Below, piece by piece: positions 53,760 to 64,000 of a stretch of DNA of 64,000 nucleotides. The number at the start of each line of letters is the position of its first letter. Position 1 is the stretch's first letter. The notes under the pieces are model-generated. The model was given only the letters and a program-made list of their open reading frames with translations. It made no database searches and was not told where the DNA came from. Source of the DNA: Triglochin maritima. Lineage: Eukaryota > Streptophyta > Magnoliopsida > Alismatales > Juncaginaceae. The position numbers and the translations under genes were made by a program. Location of the stretch: the NCBI GenBank assembly GCA_963682175.1, contig OY821781.1:37461254-37525253 (forward strand). The letters run 5' to 3'.

Positions 53760-54154
53760 TAGGGTTGTAAACGGGGCGGGTAATACCCGTATACATGGTC
53801 ACCCGCCCCAGTCAGGTACGGGTATGAGCTCAAAAACTCATACCTGTTTAAAAATTCAAACATGTATACTTGTATCTGTTTACCCGGTTAATAATCGGGT
53901 CAGGTACGGGTATATGCATTACACGTACTCGTATATCCGTTAAGATATATTATATATTTTTTATATATTTTATATGTTATATATTATATTTTTATATATT
54001 ATATATTATACATGTTTACTCGCCCCGTACCTGCTAACTTAACGGGTACCGGTACGGGTCGGGTACGGGTATATACTCGTATCTACTAATTTAGCCGGGT
54101 ACGAGTACGTGTAAAGGCATACTCGACTCGTTCCTGACCCGTTTACACCCCTAA
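53760..54154. mobile_element. hAT-type MITE of about 395 bp
   Basis: Ends are TAGGGTTGTAAACGGG and, reverse complemented, TTAGGGGTGTAAACGGGT. They are flanked by the perfect 8-bp duplication ATCATTCG (53752-53759 and 54155-54162), the hallmark size for hAT. The interior is rich in ACGGGTA-type motifs and an AT core (TATATTATATAT). No coding capacity. Confidence 0.9.
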
Positions 54155-54162
54155 ATCATTCG

Positions 54163-55500
54163 TCTCCACCCCGGAAGAGGGGATACGTGTCAACTATATA
54201 ATGGAGATAGATTATATCTTGTTAGCATCTCTGGTGGCGACGCGGTGTACCAAGTGATATGGAAATTCTATTTTCCGAAAAATAAATTATAGTGGAAAAG
54301 TCGTAATTTGTGAGTTTGCGGCGGGTGGATTTGGATTCGGTTACGTTATTGGAACTTCGAAGTTAATTCTTCAAGGATTTGGGGTTAATACGAGTACTTT
54401 GTAGGGGGAATATATATATATAGTGGGTTTTTTTATACTTTCTGTGAATACGTATGCTGATATATTTTTTGTATACGTCTTGTTGGCTAAAAATCGTTAA
54501 TCCGTTTTGATGATTAATCAACATATCAATAAACGCATGTATTAATTAAAGATCATTGTTTGCATATACTTGTATTATCTAACGTTTCATGAATCAAGTT
54601 TGAGTTGAATTGAGAGATGAAGATTAAAGCGTAGCTAGATTTAAATTCTATGTATTTAGGTTACAAATGTAATTTGACACTTGAAATCTTTGATTCATTG
54701 CATTGCATACACTTAGAAAACTTATAGAAGTCTCAACTTCTTGACTTCTTGACTTGTGTTTTTTGCACAAATTTTTACCATTTCAATCCCAACGGCTAGA
54801 ACTAGTTTAAAACTTATAAATAGAGCTGAGAACACTCATCTAAGGTCATCAATCTTTCTCTAAGCTCAAATCTCATTACTACTCTCATATTTGCTCTAAA
54901 CACTTGTGCTCACATCTTCTCACTTGAAATCACCATCCTTGATTGCTTGTGGTATAAAGGCGTGATCTCGGCCCGCAACAGATATCAGATTAGTGGAGGA
55001 CGCGAAGTTGGTTGGATCTAAACCTCTGTACATCCGGTATTGTGGTTTGTTGTTCTTTCCTTCATATTAATTGTCTTAGCTTTTAATTTGACATAATTTG
55101 TTAAACAACATTAATTAGTCTATTCTCCTTTTAAACTAAGATTATGAGCTAGTAGATCCTACACGTCTTGCGTAGCAAATGACATGGAAAATCTTATTTA
55201 GGAACTTAAAAATAGCGAAGAAGTCGTTAACATAATTTCATAGTCGAATACTCTTCTAACTTCCAAGTCGGTTAAAGACTTGGGGTTAATCAGGATAATT
55301 TGGAAAATTGATCAAGACTTCGATTTAGAAAATAAGTCTTCAAATATTAAGCACTACAATCTTATACGGAAATTCATATTTTGGTTACTCCTTCCACCAA
55401 TTAATTTAAAAAACTAACTAATTCAGACATTCTAATTAATATGGCGGGGGCATTTTGGTGTGAATACGTACTGATTGTCTCGCTAAAAAGATACTTATTG
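54163..55500. other. Retroelement-like noncoding DNA
   Basis: A TATA box (CTTATAAATAG, near 54806) followed by a CT-rich leader and the style of the sequence suggest an LTR, but neither matching ends nor target duplications could be fixed. GTGAATACGTA recurs at 54445 and 55461, perhaps marking an old boundary. Confidence 0.35.
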
Positions 55501-55639
55501 TGTTCTCTATTTTGGCCAGCACACTTGATCGATTTGGACCTAGGATTGTAAATGAGATGAGTATTATCTGTTTACTAGTCTTGTTTATTTACTCTGAGTA
55601 CGAGTACACAATCATGTATGTTGAATTTTTTTATCTGTT

Positions 55640-56070
55640 TATCCATACCCGTGATTTCGTCTCTTTAAACAAGATGAATACGGATTTCACATATTTAAAA
55701 TTTGTATAGTTAAATTTCTCAAGAATTTTCTCAACATAGTGAGATTGAGATATGAAAATATCATCAACTGACCTAGTCAGTTTGATACACAAGATCACAT
55801 TTGCAACACTCATATATTTCATCTCAAACTTAGTTCACAAGAAAGACTTGTTTCATGTATTATATTAAGATTAGAACCGAACAGTAATATGTCATTGACA
55901 TATAAACACAATGTAATACATGCATTACCTTGAACTTTGCAATAGACACATTTGTCAGAATCAATAACCTGAAATCCAAATGATAGTATAATTTTGTCAA
56001 ATTTCTCATGCCCTTTAGATTACATGAATCTATTTGTAATTGTTTCAACAATCTCAGAGAAAATATTAAT
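55640..56070 (-). pseudogene. Copia reverse transcriptase fragment
   Basis: On the minus strand the frame reads KFDKIILSFGFQVID, DKCVYCKVQGN, LCLYVNDILL (the RT catalytic YVDD box with Asp changed to Asn), then after a stop KLTRSVDDIFISQSHYVEKI. This is the region around the catalytic box of a Copia pol gene, without the rest of the element. It is not closely similar to the full-length Copia at 28025-37963. Confidence 0.8.
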
Positions 56071-56089
56071 TATGTCGTCTAATAATTCG

Positions 56090-57115
56090 TTTGCACCAAA
56101 AATGGACATGACAGACATGTCCGTGTGGTAGAGTGTGGATACTTGAGACGTGTCACCTCTGTATTATAGAGTGTGACGTAGTTTATGCTTTGACTCTCTT
56201 TAGGGTAGTGCCTTGAAGGATTGCGGATGTCATTGCTTTCAGTTGGCACGCAACAGTCGTATGGTGAATTGACTACCAACTTGGATGACTACGAAGGTCG
56301 TTGCCCTGTTTTTATACGTAGAGCTCGATGACCCTGCGGACTTCGGTTCAGGTCTGTCGATTGTCTGGCCCTCTGTGTGACGGATAGGTTTGATTGGCCT
56401 TGATAGACAGTGATTGCACGAGCCCGTGCGACCTGTGTGGCGACGGAATGACCCCTGTGCGGTTTGTGTGGCGGCAAGGAGGATCGCGCGTGGCTTGTGT
56501 GGCAACGACGATGGACTGCCAACGATGATTTCCGAGAGGTAGGTCGATTGGGCACCTATCGAGTGAGATATTGTGAGGCATGTATGGCGGCGGTGATGGA
56601 TCGACTTGAGCGACGACTCTGTCAGTGTGGTGGTGGACCACGATGCTTTCAGATCTGATTCTACCAGCGTGGTGTACGAACGCCTCCTCAGTGATCCCCT
56701 TGGCTTGTGTAGCCGCATGTGGGGGGTATTGTGTATTGTCTGCTAGACTGTATGTGTCTACGATAGGTCTCTACGGAGACCTGTTGTTTGTAGAATGTGT
56801 GCCTTGTGTGGCGCCGACGATGTTGTGGACCGTGTGGCCTGTGTGGCGGCGGTGATGTTGTTGACCGTGTGGTTTGTGTGGCAGCGGTAGTGGCGATTGT
56901 AGACTGTGCGACATGTGTGGCAGCGGGAACGTTTGCAAGACGGATGTCCGATTTTACCATTAGAGGGAATATTGATTTATTACTTTGTATCATGTTATGT
57001 TATACTAGTATGATAGGGCATATAGGTGAGCTTATCATACGGGGTTTCCTTATGGAAACTCAGACATTGTTGTTATGTTTATTTTCAGGATCGCGGTAGG
57101 TTCTGGCGGGTGGTG
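56090..57115. mobile_element. GC-rich LTR fragment related to family A
   Basis: At 57028-57112 the run CATACGGGGTTTCCTTATGG, then AAACTCAGACATTGTTG and GGGTGGTGACC, matches the equivalent segment of family A copies. Upstream, 56560-56935 holds a degenerate tandem repeat of GTGTGGCGGCGGTGATG type. No CGGTCGACCG array and no LTR ends are present, so it is a truncated piece of a sister family. Confidence 0.6.
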
Positions 57116-57749
57116 ACCAATCAGTTTGCACACATAATCTCCTCAGTAAATCCATTATGTATACGTATCCATTTTACAAGGATATAGATTTGCAATTTCA
57201 TATCCCAGCTGATTCGTATTCATATTTATATTCATAACTCAAATATGGATATGGAAATACATATATCCTCTCGTATCCAATCAGTTTGCACACATAATCT
57301 GAATATATTCCAAAACTCAATTCATTTCTATTATAATTATTTTAAAAATAAGATTATAAAGAATCCATAAAACAAAACGGATATGAACTACCGTCAATTT
57401 TCAACCCAAAACCAAATAGTTATCGAAATCCCAAAAAAATTGGAATTTTAGGTTGATCCAAGTCAATTAATTGTAATATCGTTCCAAAATATCCTGGAGT
57501 TCATTGGATCGTGAAGTGTTTAGATTAAGGCTCTGATGATCCATTTGATCGAATTTTTTTAACACATGATTGTTATATACGATATATCTTACCAACAAAT
57601 TTTCTTAAGAAACAACTTACCAAAAGATGTAGAAAATGAAGTGTGGGGGTTAAGATGGCAATAGGCCTCCCGTAACCCAAGAGTTGAGTCATGTTGGGAA
57701 GAAGGAAAGTATGGGAGAGGTGAGAGGTCGGAGGTTGGTGGGTTTAGGG
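57116..57749. other. Unassigned AT-rich DNA with a short direct repeat
   Basis: CCAATCAGTTTGCACACATA occurs at about 57117 and again at about 57277. It may be a local duplication. No gene was recognised. Confidence 0.5.
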
Positions 57750-58285
57750 TAGGGTTGTTGATTTAACACGAATACACTATATGAAAATGACACTTAAGTT
57801 ACTGGATATGGATTTGAAATATTTTACACAATTAATAAATGGGCCGAGCATGGATTTAAGGATCCAACACAATTAAAACAATAAATACACAATAACACAC
57901 AATAATTATTTGGGTATTTAGGTACACGAATAAAAGTAATACACGATTACTGTAAAAATATACACGAGTAATATTCATGTTGATAGACTTAACATTTTAT
58001 TTATTAATAAAATACAATACTCTGATACTAAACATAAACAACTCATGTACTAAATAGGTAATAATTGTGTAATCATAGTGTGAACTAAATGTGACCTAGT
58101 GTGTACATGACATAACAAGTTTAGTTATGATGTATAAACGGGTATACATGATTATACATTGTTATAATTAAATGAGTTAGATATCGGGATCCAACAACAC
58201 GATTATTAAATGTGTCGGATACATATTAACACATAAGGCTTATATATTCGAATGTATATGACATGACACGATTGACAACTCTAAT
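57750..58285. mobile_element. hAT-like MITE, degenerate
   Basis: The left end TAGGGTTGTTGATTTAACACG and the right end, reverse complemented TAGAGTTGTCAATCGTGTC, form a poor terminal inverted repeat of a type common in dicot hAT MITEs. The interior has many ACACGA-type motifs. Flanking 8-mers match at only about five positions, so the insertion is old. Confidence 0.55.
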
Positions 58286-59041
58286 TTTGTGTGTTGGGAG
58301 TTAGGTTTTCTTTTTATGGTAGGTTTTTCGTATCCAGAGGAAAGTTTGGTTTCCTTAGTTTAGTAGAATTAGGGTTGTATATATTTTTGTATAATTATTA
58401 GGACAAACTTGACAAGATCCATTTATTGAATGGGTTAGTGGTTAAGCGGATTAGCGGATTGACGAGTTGAAAATAGTGATCCATATATGTGTTTCACGAT
58501 TCAAGTCGGAACGGATTTACGGGTAAATTGTTACCCACGCTCAATCCTACTTATTCTTTGAGAGCCCACTTTGGCATGGTTAGGTGTGTTGTATTTGTGT
58601 CTTCTGAGATTGAATTTCGATCAGATTTACTCGACGATCGGTTGTTTATTGGCGCTGTATTAACTTGTGGTTCTATATATATTAGTGCGAATATGCAAAA
58701 TGAAGCTTCATCATCTAGGAGTTCATAGTTAAGACAATTTCACAATATTCCATCACTTCCTATGATTTTCAGTTTTTCATTTCAATTACATTGAAGACAA
58801 AATTTCTTTCTGGAAGTTAAGATCTTGCATTTTCTGTTTGTTGTAAAATAAATAAACCATAAGGAAAGTACAACTCCAACATCCATCACACACAGTTCCA
58901 ACATCTCTGGATCAATTTAAGTTAGTTTATTAGCCTGTAACCTAAAATTACTTCCAATCTAAGGTTGCAGAATTGAATTCCGACAACAAGTTCGTACCAA
59001 AAATATTCCTCTTGTTCTCTACTATTTCTTTAAAAAAAACT
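58286..59041. other. Intergenic DNA, no gene seen
   Basis: AT-rich sequence up to the target duplication of the next solo LTR; nothing supported. Confidence 0.5.
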
Positions 59042-59046
59042 GCAAC

Positions 59047-61448
59047 TGTAGGATTCTGATCCTAATCCTATCCTAATTGTGCTTTGTGGTTGATTAGGTG
59101 GTGATTAGAGGGGTTTTGGAATGGATGGCTTGGATTGAAGATGGATGGATGGAGGGTTGAGATGGAGAGGGGATGAGATGAGTGGTGGAGATGGATTGGA
59201 TTGGATTGGATGGTTGAGATTAGAGGAGGAGGAGGAGGAGATATTTATTGTGGTGAGTCTCTCTCTCTCTCACACTCTCTCTCTCTCGTGTCTCTCTCTC
59301 TCACTCACGTTCTCTCCCTCTCTCAGTGCTCTCCGGCGAGGAAGGTGGTGGTGATCTCCGGCGTGTGGTGGAGGAGTTCTTCGGAGTCGTTGTGGTGGCC
59401 GGAGGTGAGTTGTGGTTTTGCTAACCCATCCCTCGCATCTCCTTTTCTCTCTCTCGACCTCACGTGTCTTGTGATCGTGGTGGTAGGATTGGTGGAGGAG
59501 TTGGAGTGCTCGAGTGTGTCGAGGAGGTGATTGATCGCCGTTTGGACGCGAGAGTCGTTGATGGATCGTGATTTGGGGAGGCACGCTCGTGGAGGCGTCG
59601 TCGTGGTTCTTCTAAGGTCTCTTCAGACCTTTAGGTATGTCAAGCTCGCTCACTTAATTACCGTGAGTATTTGGAAGTCGACGGTAGGCCGTTTGACTCG
59701 TCGCGAGTAAATGTGCAGCAGATTTCACTGCCTGATCGGTCGACCGGTTGGTGCAAACGGTCGACCGTTCGTGAAGAGAATTCGGGCTCTACCTCAAATC
59801 GGTCGAACGATGCCTGTGGGGCGGTCGACCGATTGTGCATTGGAGGCAAGCCTGGTGAGTTTCGGTCGACCGTGACCCCTTTGCCGGTCGACCGTGTGCA
59901 CTGTCTTAAGTCGGTTGGGGGGCGTAGACTATATAAACGGTCGACCGCTCTTTGATCTCGTCCGACCGTGACTTAAGTGGACTTGTGGTCGGTTCGACCG
60001 AATGTGGTTTCGGTCGACCGGACTTGTGCGCTGAGCGTGGGAAACGCTCTGGAGGGATTCGGTCGACCGAGATGTGCTCGGGTTCGACCGAATTTATGGC
60101 GCGAGTGAGGGATTATTCCCTTGACAGATTCGGTCGACCGAGATGTGCTCGGCGTTCGACCTAATTCGTTGTGGTGTTGTGGGATTTGTTCCCTGGTGAC
60201 TTTTGGTCGACCGGGACCCCTTTGTCGGACGACCGATTGGTCGTTTTGTTCGTTGAACCGGGAGTTGACCATCTAAACGGTCGACCGTCCCTTGATTTGG
60301 GTTCGACCGAACGAGTGTGGTGTTGGGAGTCGGTCGACCGATGGAGTGCCGGTCGAAGTGGATTGCCCTGTATTTGCTTGATTCGGTCGACCGGGTCTTT
60401 TGGTTCGGTCGACCGTTTGTGTCCTGTTTTGCACTATGGAGGTGCTGTTGTCGTGGTCGTCCGTGTGGGACGAGTTGTGGTGTCGATGTTCTTCCGGCAG
60501 GTGTGCTAGGTGCACGAGGGTTGCGGTGGTTGGTTGAAATTAGACCTGGAGCCCCGTAACCGTGTGTGAGCTTGGGATTGGCTGAAATAGGCCTGAGGCC
60601 CAGCTTAGAATTGTGGTGTTGCGGCGGTTGGTTGAAAGAGGCCTGGAGCCCCGTAACTGTGTGAGAGCTGTGGTTGGTTGAAAATAGACCTGGAGCCCAG
60701 CTAGTCTGTACGGAGTTGGTTGAAAATAGACCTGGAGCTCCGTAGTGCGTTCGGGTTGGTTGAAAATAGACCTGGAGCCTGAGCAGGGACCGTGTGTAGG
60801 GGTTGGTTGAAATTAGACCTGGAGCCCTTATACGTTTGGGTTGGTTGAAATTAGACCTGGAGCCCTTGGTCATGTCGTGGTTGCTGCGGTTGGTTGAAAT
60901 TAGACCTGGAGCCCAGCTTGGCGACGAGTGTGAGTCGCGACGGTTGGTTGAGATTAGACCTGGAGCCCCGTGACTGTGGTGTGTGCGGCGGTTGGTTGAG
61001 ATTAGACCTGGAGCCCCATACCAGTAGTGTGTCCTGTGGTTGAGTTTGAGAGAGCCATGGTGTTGGGCGTGTTGAGATGCTTTTCTTGGGTTGTAGAATT
61101 GCATGCTAGGATGCTTTTATTTCGTACATTTAGTGTTTGGTATACGGGGTTTCCTTCTGGAAACTCAGGCATTGTTGCATGTTTACTCTCAGGTCGTGAT
61201 CGGCGTTAGGGGGTGGTGACCGAGGAGAGGAGCGTTGCTACCTGATCCAGTTTTCTCTCAGTTGAGGTCGTGTGATTACTGCTTCCTTTGTATATGCTTT
61301 TGATGTAATCACAACTTTTGTATACTCTGATGTTCGGATATATATTATATATATGTTGGTGCACCTGTGTCCCTTTTATTGCGTAATATCTTCTGTTGAT
61401 TGAGTGTTTATAAATTTTAAAAAATTTCGCTGCTTTGAGGATGTTACG
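59047..61448 (-). mobile_element. Palindrome-array solo LTR, family A copy 4 (largest)
   Basis: It begins TGTAGGATTC and ends GAGGATGTTACG, where the final CA has become CG, with the perfect duplication GCAAC at 59042-59046 and 61449-61453. About thirteen exact CGGTCGACCG palindromes lie between 59734 and 60414, the densest array in the window. A tandem repeat with a 26-bp core follows at 60526-61045, then TATACGGGGTTTCC at 61139. CT-rich DNA (59256-59320) and an AATAAATATC TATA-like motif on the minus strand near 59245 point to the minus strand as sense. Long open frames across the repeats are composition artefacts. Confidence 0.9.
60526..61045. repeat. Tandem repeat, about eleven units, inside family A copy 4
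   Basis: The core GGTTGGTTGAAATTAGACCT followed by GGAGCCC recurs about every 37-53 bp, with variants GAAAATAGACC, GAGATTAGACC and GAAAGAGGCC. Spacers differ between units. It lies between the palindrome array and the conserved ATACGGGGTTTCC block. Confidence 0.9.
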
Positions 61449-61507
61449 GCAACACCCTTTAATAAGTTATATACATCAATTACAATCATACTCCTACCTA
61501 AATAAAG

Positions 61508-62392
61508 TCAACATGACAACTTCAACTCCAGATCAATTTCATGTGCATTACTTGAATCCAAATATCTGCAACTGTTGGAAGAACCAGTGAATTTCCAATG
61601 CTCCATCAATTTCTTCTCTTCTGATTGACTCAGCAATGGCAGTGTCTCAGTGGGCATTAATGGTTGGTGAAAATTGCCTCCCATTGGTATAATCCTGTTT
61701 ATAATTGTCATTCGAGTTTGCTATGTTAGTTATTGTAATAGTTAATTAGAAATAAAAATGGTGGTCAGAAAGGAAAGACCTGAATGTGTCATGTTGAATT
61801 TTGCCATGCCTAATGTCTGTTCTTCTCATATCTCCAAATCCCACCTAAAATTTTAAAAAAAGGATTATATATCAAAAGGTTCCACATTGTGATTTGAATT
61901 TTGGGTTTTAAAAACTATAAACTCCACTCTTGCCTACTTAAGAAGTAATTGTAGCACTATGAAATAAGATTGTGGTCTCCATACTAGCTTTCATATATTA
62001 TTTGAACTTTTCATTTAATAAATAACTTCTCAAAGACTATTTTCATTTTCTCCAAGAAAAGCAACAATCAGAAATAAAAGTAATTAAAAATTTGACTACT
62101 ATAATTGTGATCTTAGTTTTGACCAGTTATCTAGATTAATTTTTCTCTCTTCCAAATATCATGAAAGTATTCATGAAATTTATTGGAGGCATGAATCAAG
62201 ATTGAAAAAGAAATGTACCTTTGTACACACAAGGCATTGAGACAAACATCCACTATTGATAAGACTTTGCAATCTCAACTTCTCCAATTGAGCCACACCC
62301 AAACCTCTTTGTGGCTTTCTAGGCTTGCCCAAATCACATTTCTTTCCTCTAGCGCTTGTTGAAGAACTTCTCTTCATCAAATGCCCACCCAT
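61508..62392 (-). CDS. TIE/SPEAR-type transcriptional repressor (SPL-like motif and EAR motif)
   Basis: Three exons on the minus strand, 62392-62219, 61844-61780 and 61694-61508, join in frame to 141 aa. The basic N-terminus leads to the SPOROCYTELESS-like motif RGLGVAQLEKLRL (29-41). The C-terminus ends with an EAR motif, IDLELKL (133-139), which in this family recruits TOPLESS corepressors. The family (SPL/NZZ, TIE1-4, SPEARs) links TCP and other factors to TOPLESS and so tunes leaf, ovule and anther development. Nuclear action is expected. The small size and the GLGVAQLEKLRL form fit TIE/SPEAR better than SPL itself, which is longer. The 3' end is only 60 bp from the family A solo LTR. No defect was seen. 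Which TIE/SPEAR member it is cannot be decided here. Confidence 0.9.
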
Positions 62393-62439
62393 ATATCTTC
62401 TTCTCCTTCTAACCCTTCACAATCCAAAGACAACTCCAA

Positions 62440-62450
62440 CCTATTTATAT
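62440..62450 (-). promoter_or_regulatory. TATA box of the TIE/SPEAR-like gene
   Basis: On the minus strand TATAAATAGG lies about 50 bp before the ATG at 62392, implying a very short leader of 20-25 bases. Confidence 0.55.
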
Positions 62451-64000
62451 TAGATGCATGAGGACAAGGTTTAAATTATTATTAGTATTTATTTCTTAAT
62501 TAAGTCTGGTTTGGTTTGAGAATCCAATGGTTGATCCCAATGATCTGATAACAAAAGGGGTGCTTGGCTGTAAAAGAGATTGCTTTGGATTTCATGGATA
62601 TCTTAGATCTTGCTGGTCTTTTAAGTTCTTTTGAATATAAGTCTTGGGTTTTGCATATGTACCCTTCTCATTACAGGGTATGTGTTTAGTGTTGCCTTAA
62701 GTTTATTTATGTCATGATACTTTTTATTTCTATGAATTACATGCACACATCCACGTTTACTAATTGCAAAGATTATGTGCAAAAATCACAATCAATCTAT
62801 TTTAACAACATTATGACATTTTAATAAACCTTGAAAATGTAGCCTATCAATCCTTTGTAAAACTTATATAAAAAAATTATGACATTTCTTATGATTGTGT
62901 AGGTGTTTGAAACACCTTCAAATGAACGATATCAAAAAAAATAAAAATATTGAAGCTTGTTGAAAATTATATAAAAGTACTATGAAGAAGGGCTTAGATG
63001 AAAACTTCCCAAAATTATGTGGACTTTATTTTCATTGAACAAGAAGGGGACTTTATTATTACATGTGGTTGCATAGTGGGAGAAGAGCATGTGGGGATGA
63101 ATGATAATTTGTACTAAATAGAATATATTTCTCAAAGTTGAACCAACCAACTACAGTTTGATTTTGTCAAAGATTCTGTGTATATATAGTTGGACAAACA
63201 CATCTGTTGGAAGCAAGATTTGATTTTGAATTGATCGAATCAGCTTTGGGATTGTGATCTTTGGTATAGATTTCTTGCAAGATTACAGCTGCATAGATAT
63301 TACTTATTTGTGGCTATAATTTTACCTTTCTATAAGGATTTGTATCTTTATTTATAAGCAGTACATAAATCATTGCCAAATCAAAAAAGTCCAGATAAGG
63401 TGATTAATGAAGGCGAACCCCAACAAGTCAAGTTGTTAATAAGGTGATTAAACAAAAAAAACTGAATGCAAATCTCTGCTAACAATCAATTAATGTAAAT
63501 ACAATAAATGATATAACTTAGGTCACGTTTGGTCTGTCGATGATCTGACTAAACGTATAATCACGTTTCTTAGGTTGAGAAAAACTAGAGTTGTAATCAC
63601 TTAGTAATTCAATATAAAAATATTCCAACTGCAACTATGCAATCCAATATAGAGGTAGTCGAATTACACAAAAAATGTAATCAACTGATTTTACATTAAA
63701 ATGCAATTCATTGTTACATCGTCGAAACTCAACCTCGAAAACCGGAAGTATGGTGTAACTCCCACAATCTCTTTAGACATTTATCGGATTTATTAAATTA
63801 TAAAATTATTTATAAATTAAGTTATCCGACAATATAAATTGAATACATGGAATTCAATTCCAGAAAATTTAATGTTATTATGTGGAGCCGAATAGGATTT
63901 TATATGCTTCAATTATGGTGAACAAAACATAACCTCAAGAGAGACAATGAAGTGACAATCTTGTAAATAACTCAATTTATTGGGAATGAAAGAGGTAAAT
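62451..64000. other. Upstream region of the TIE/SPEAR-like gene, no other gene seen
   Basis: AT-rich DNA to the end of the window. No exon, RNA gene or transposon terminus could be supported. Confidence 0.5.

Noticed and set aside
56239..56718. 159-codon frame with repeated HTGRT/HKP-like residues on the minus strand
   Set aside because: Translation of a degenerate GTGTGGCGGCGG repeat; overlapping frames are also open.
60094..61104. 336-codon open frame on the minus strand with repeated GLISTN-type peptide
   Set aside because: It is the translation of the tandem repeat in a solo LTR; no start context, no homologue recognised, and not shared with other family copies.

Overview
The window is a stretch of a eudicot plant nuclear genome. 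Evidence: intron-rich genes with GT..AG junctions, plant-only gene families (PNSB3, an SPL-like/EAR repressor), Copia, MULE, LINE and hAT-type elements, and a fragment of plastid DNA. The species cannot be named from the sequence. About three quarters of the window is mobile or repeat-derived.

Layout. 1-2058: AT-rich DNA with an imperfect 64-bp inverted repeat enclosing a 111-bp plastid atpA fragment. 2064-5553: a solo LTR interrupted by a second solo LTR (3082-4869). 7559-9002 (+): PNSB3, a chloroplast NDH subunit with a 2Fe-2S ferredoxin-like domain, six exons. 9706-19352 (-), with a likely 5' UTR exon near 25.1 kb: an ASCC1-like gene (KH plus 2H phosphoesterase domain), eleven coding exons, swollen by a LINE, two palindrome-rich solo LTRs in one intron, and a third solo LTR sitting inside the KH exon. 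26563-27540: another solo LTR. 27971-42828: a MULE with decayed transposase (+) and plant-mobile-domain (-) genes, itself invaded by a young Copia element (28025-37963) with a full-length polyprotein frame. 45421-50943 (-): a casein kinase 1-like kinase, fourteen exons, 434 aa. 51221-about 53560: an internally deleted, inverted relative of the MULE. 53760-59040: MITEs and retroelement debris. 59047-61448: the largest palindrome-rich solo LTR. 61508-62392 (-): a TIE/SPEAR-type transcriptional repressor, three exons, 141 aa.

The host genes do not form a pathway. From memory of Arabidopsis gene numbers, PNSB3 beside the ASCC1/LigT-like gene resembles At3g16250/At3g16230, and CK1 beside TIE resembles At4g28860/At4g28840, so the two gene pairs look like conserved neighbourhoods pushed apart by transposons.

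The most striking signal is a dense array of the perfect palindrome CGGTCGACCG in four solo LTRs of one family (about 8, 9, 11 and 13 copies counted by eye). A related array with CGGTTAACCG variants lies in the LTR of the unrelated Copia element. In both families the array lies a few hundred bases upstream of a TATA box, which suggests a shared control module in U3. Exon and element boundaries were placed by hand and may be off by a base or two.
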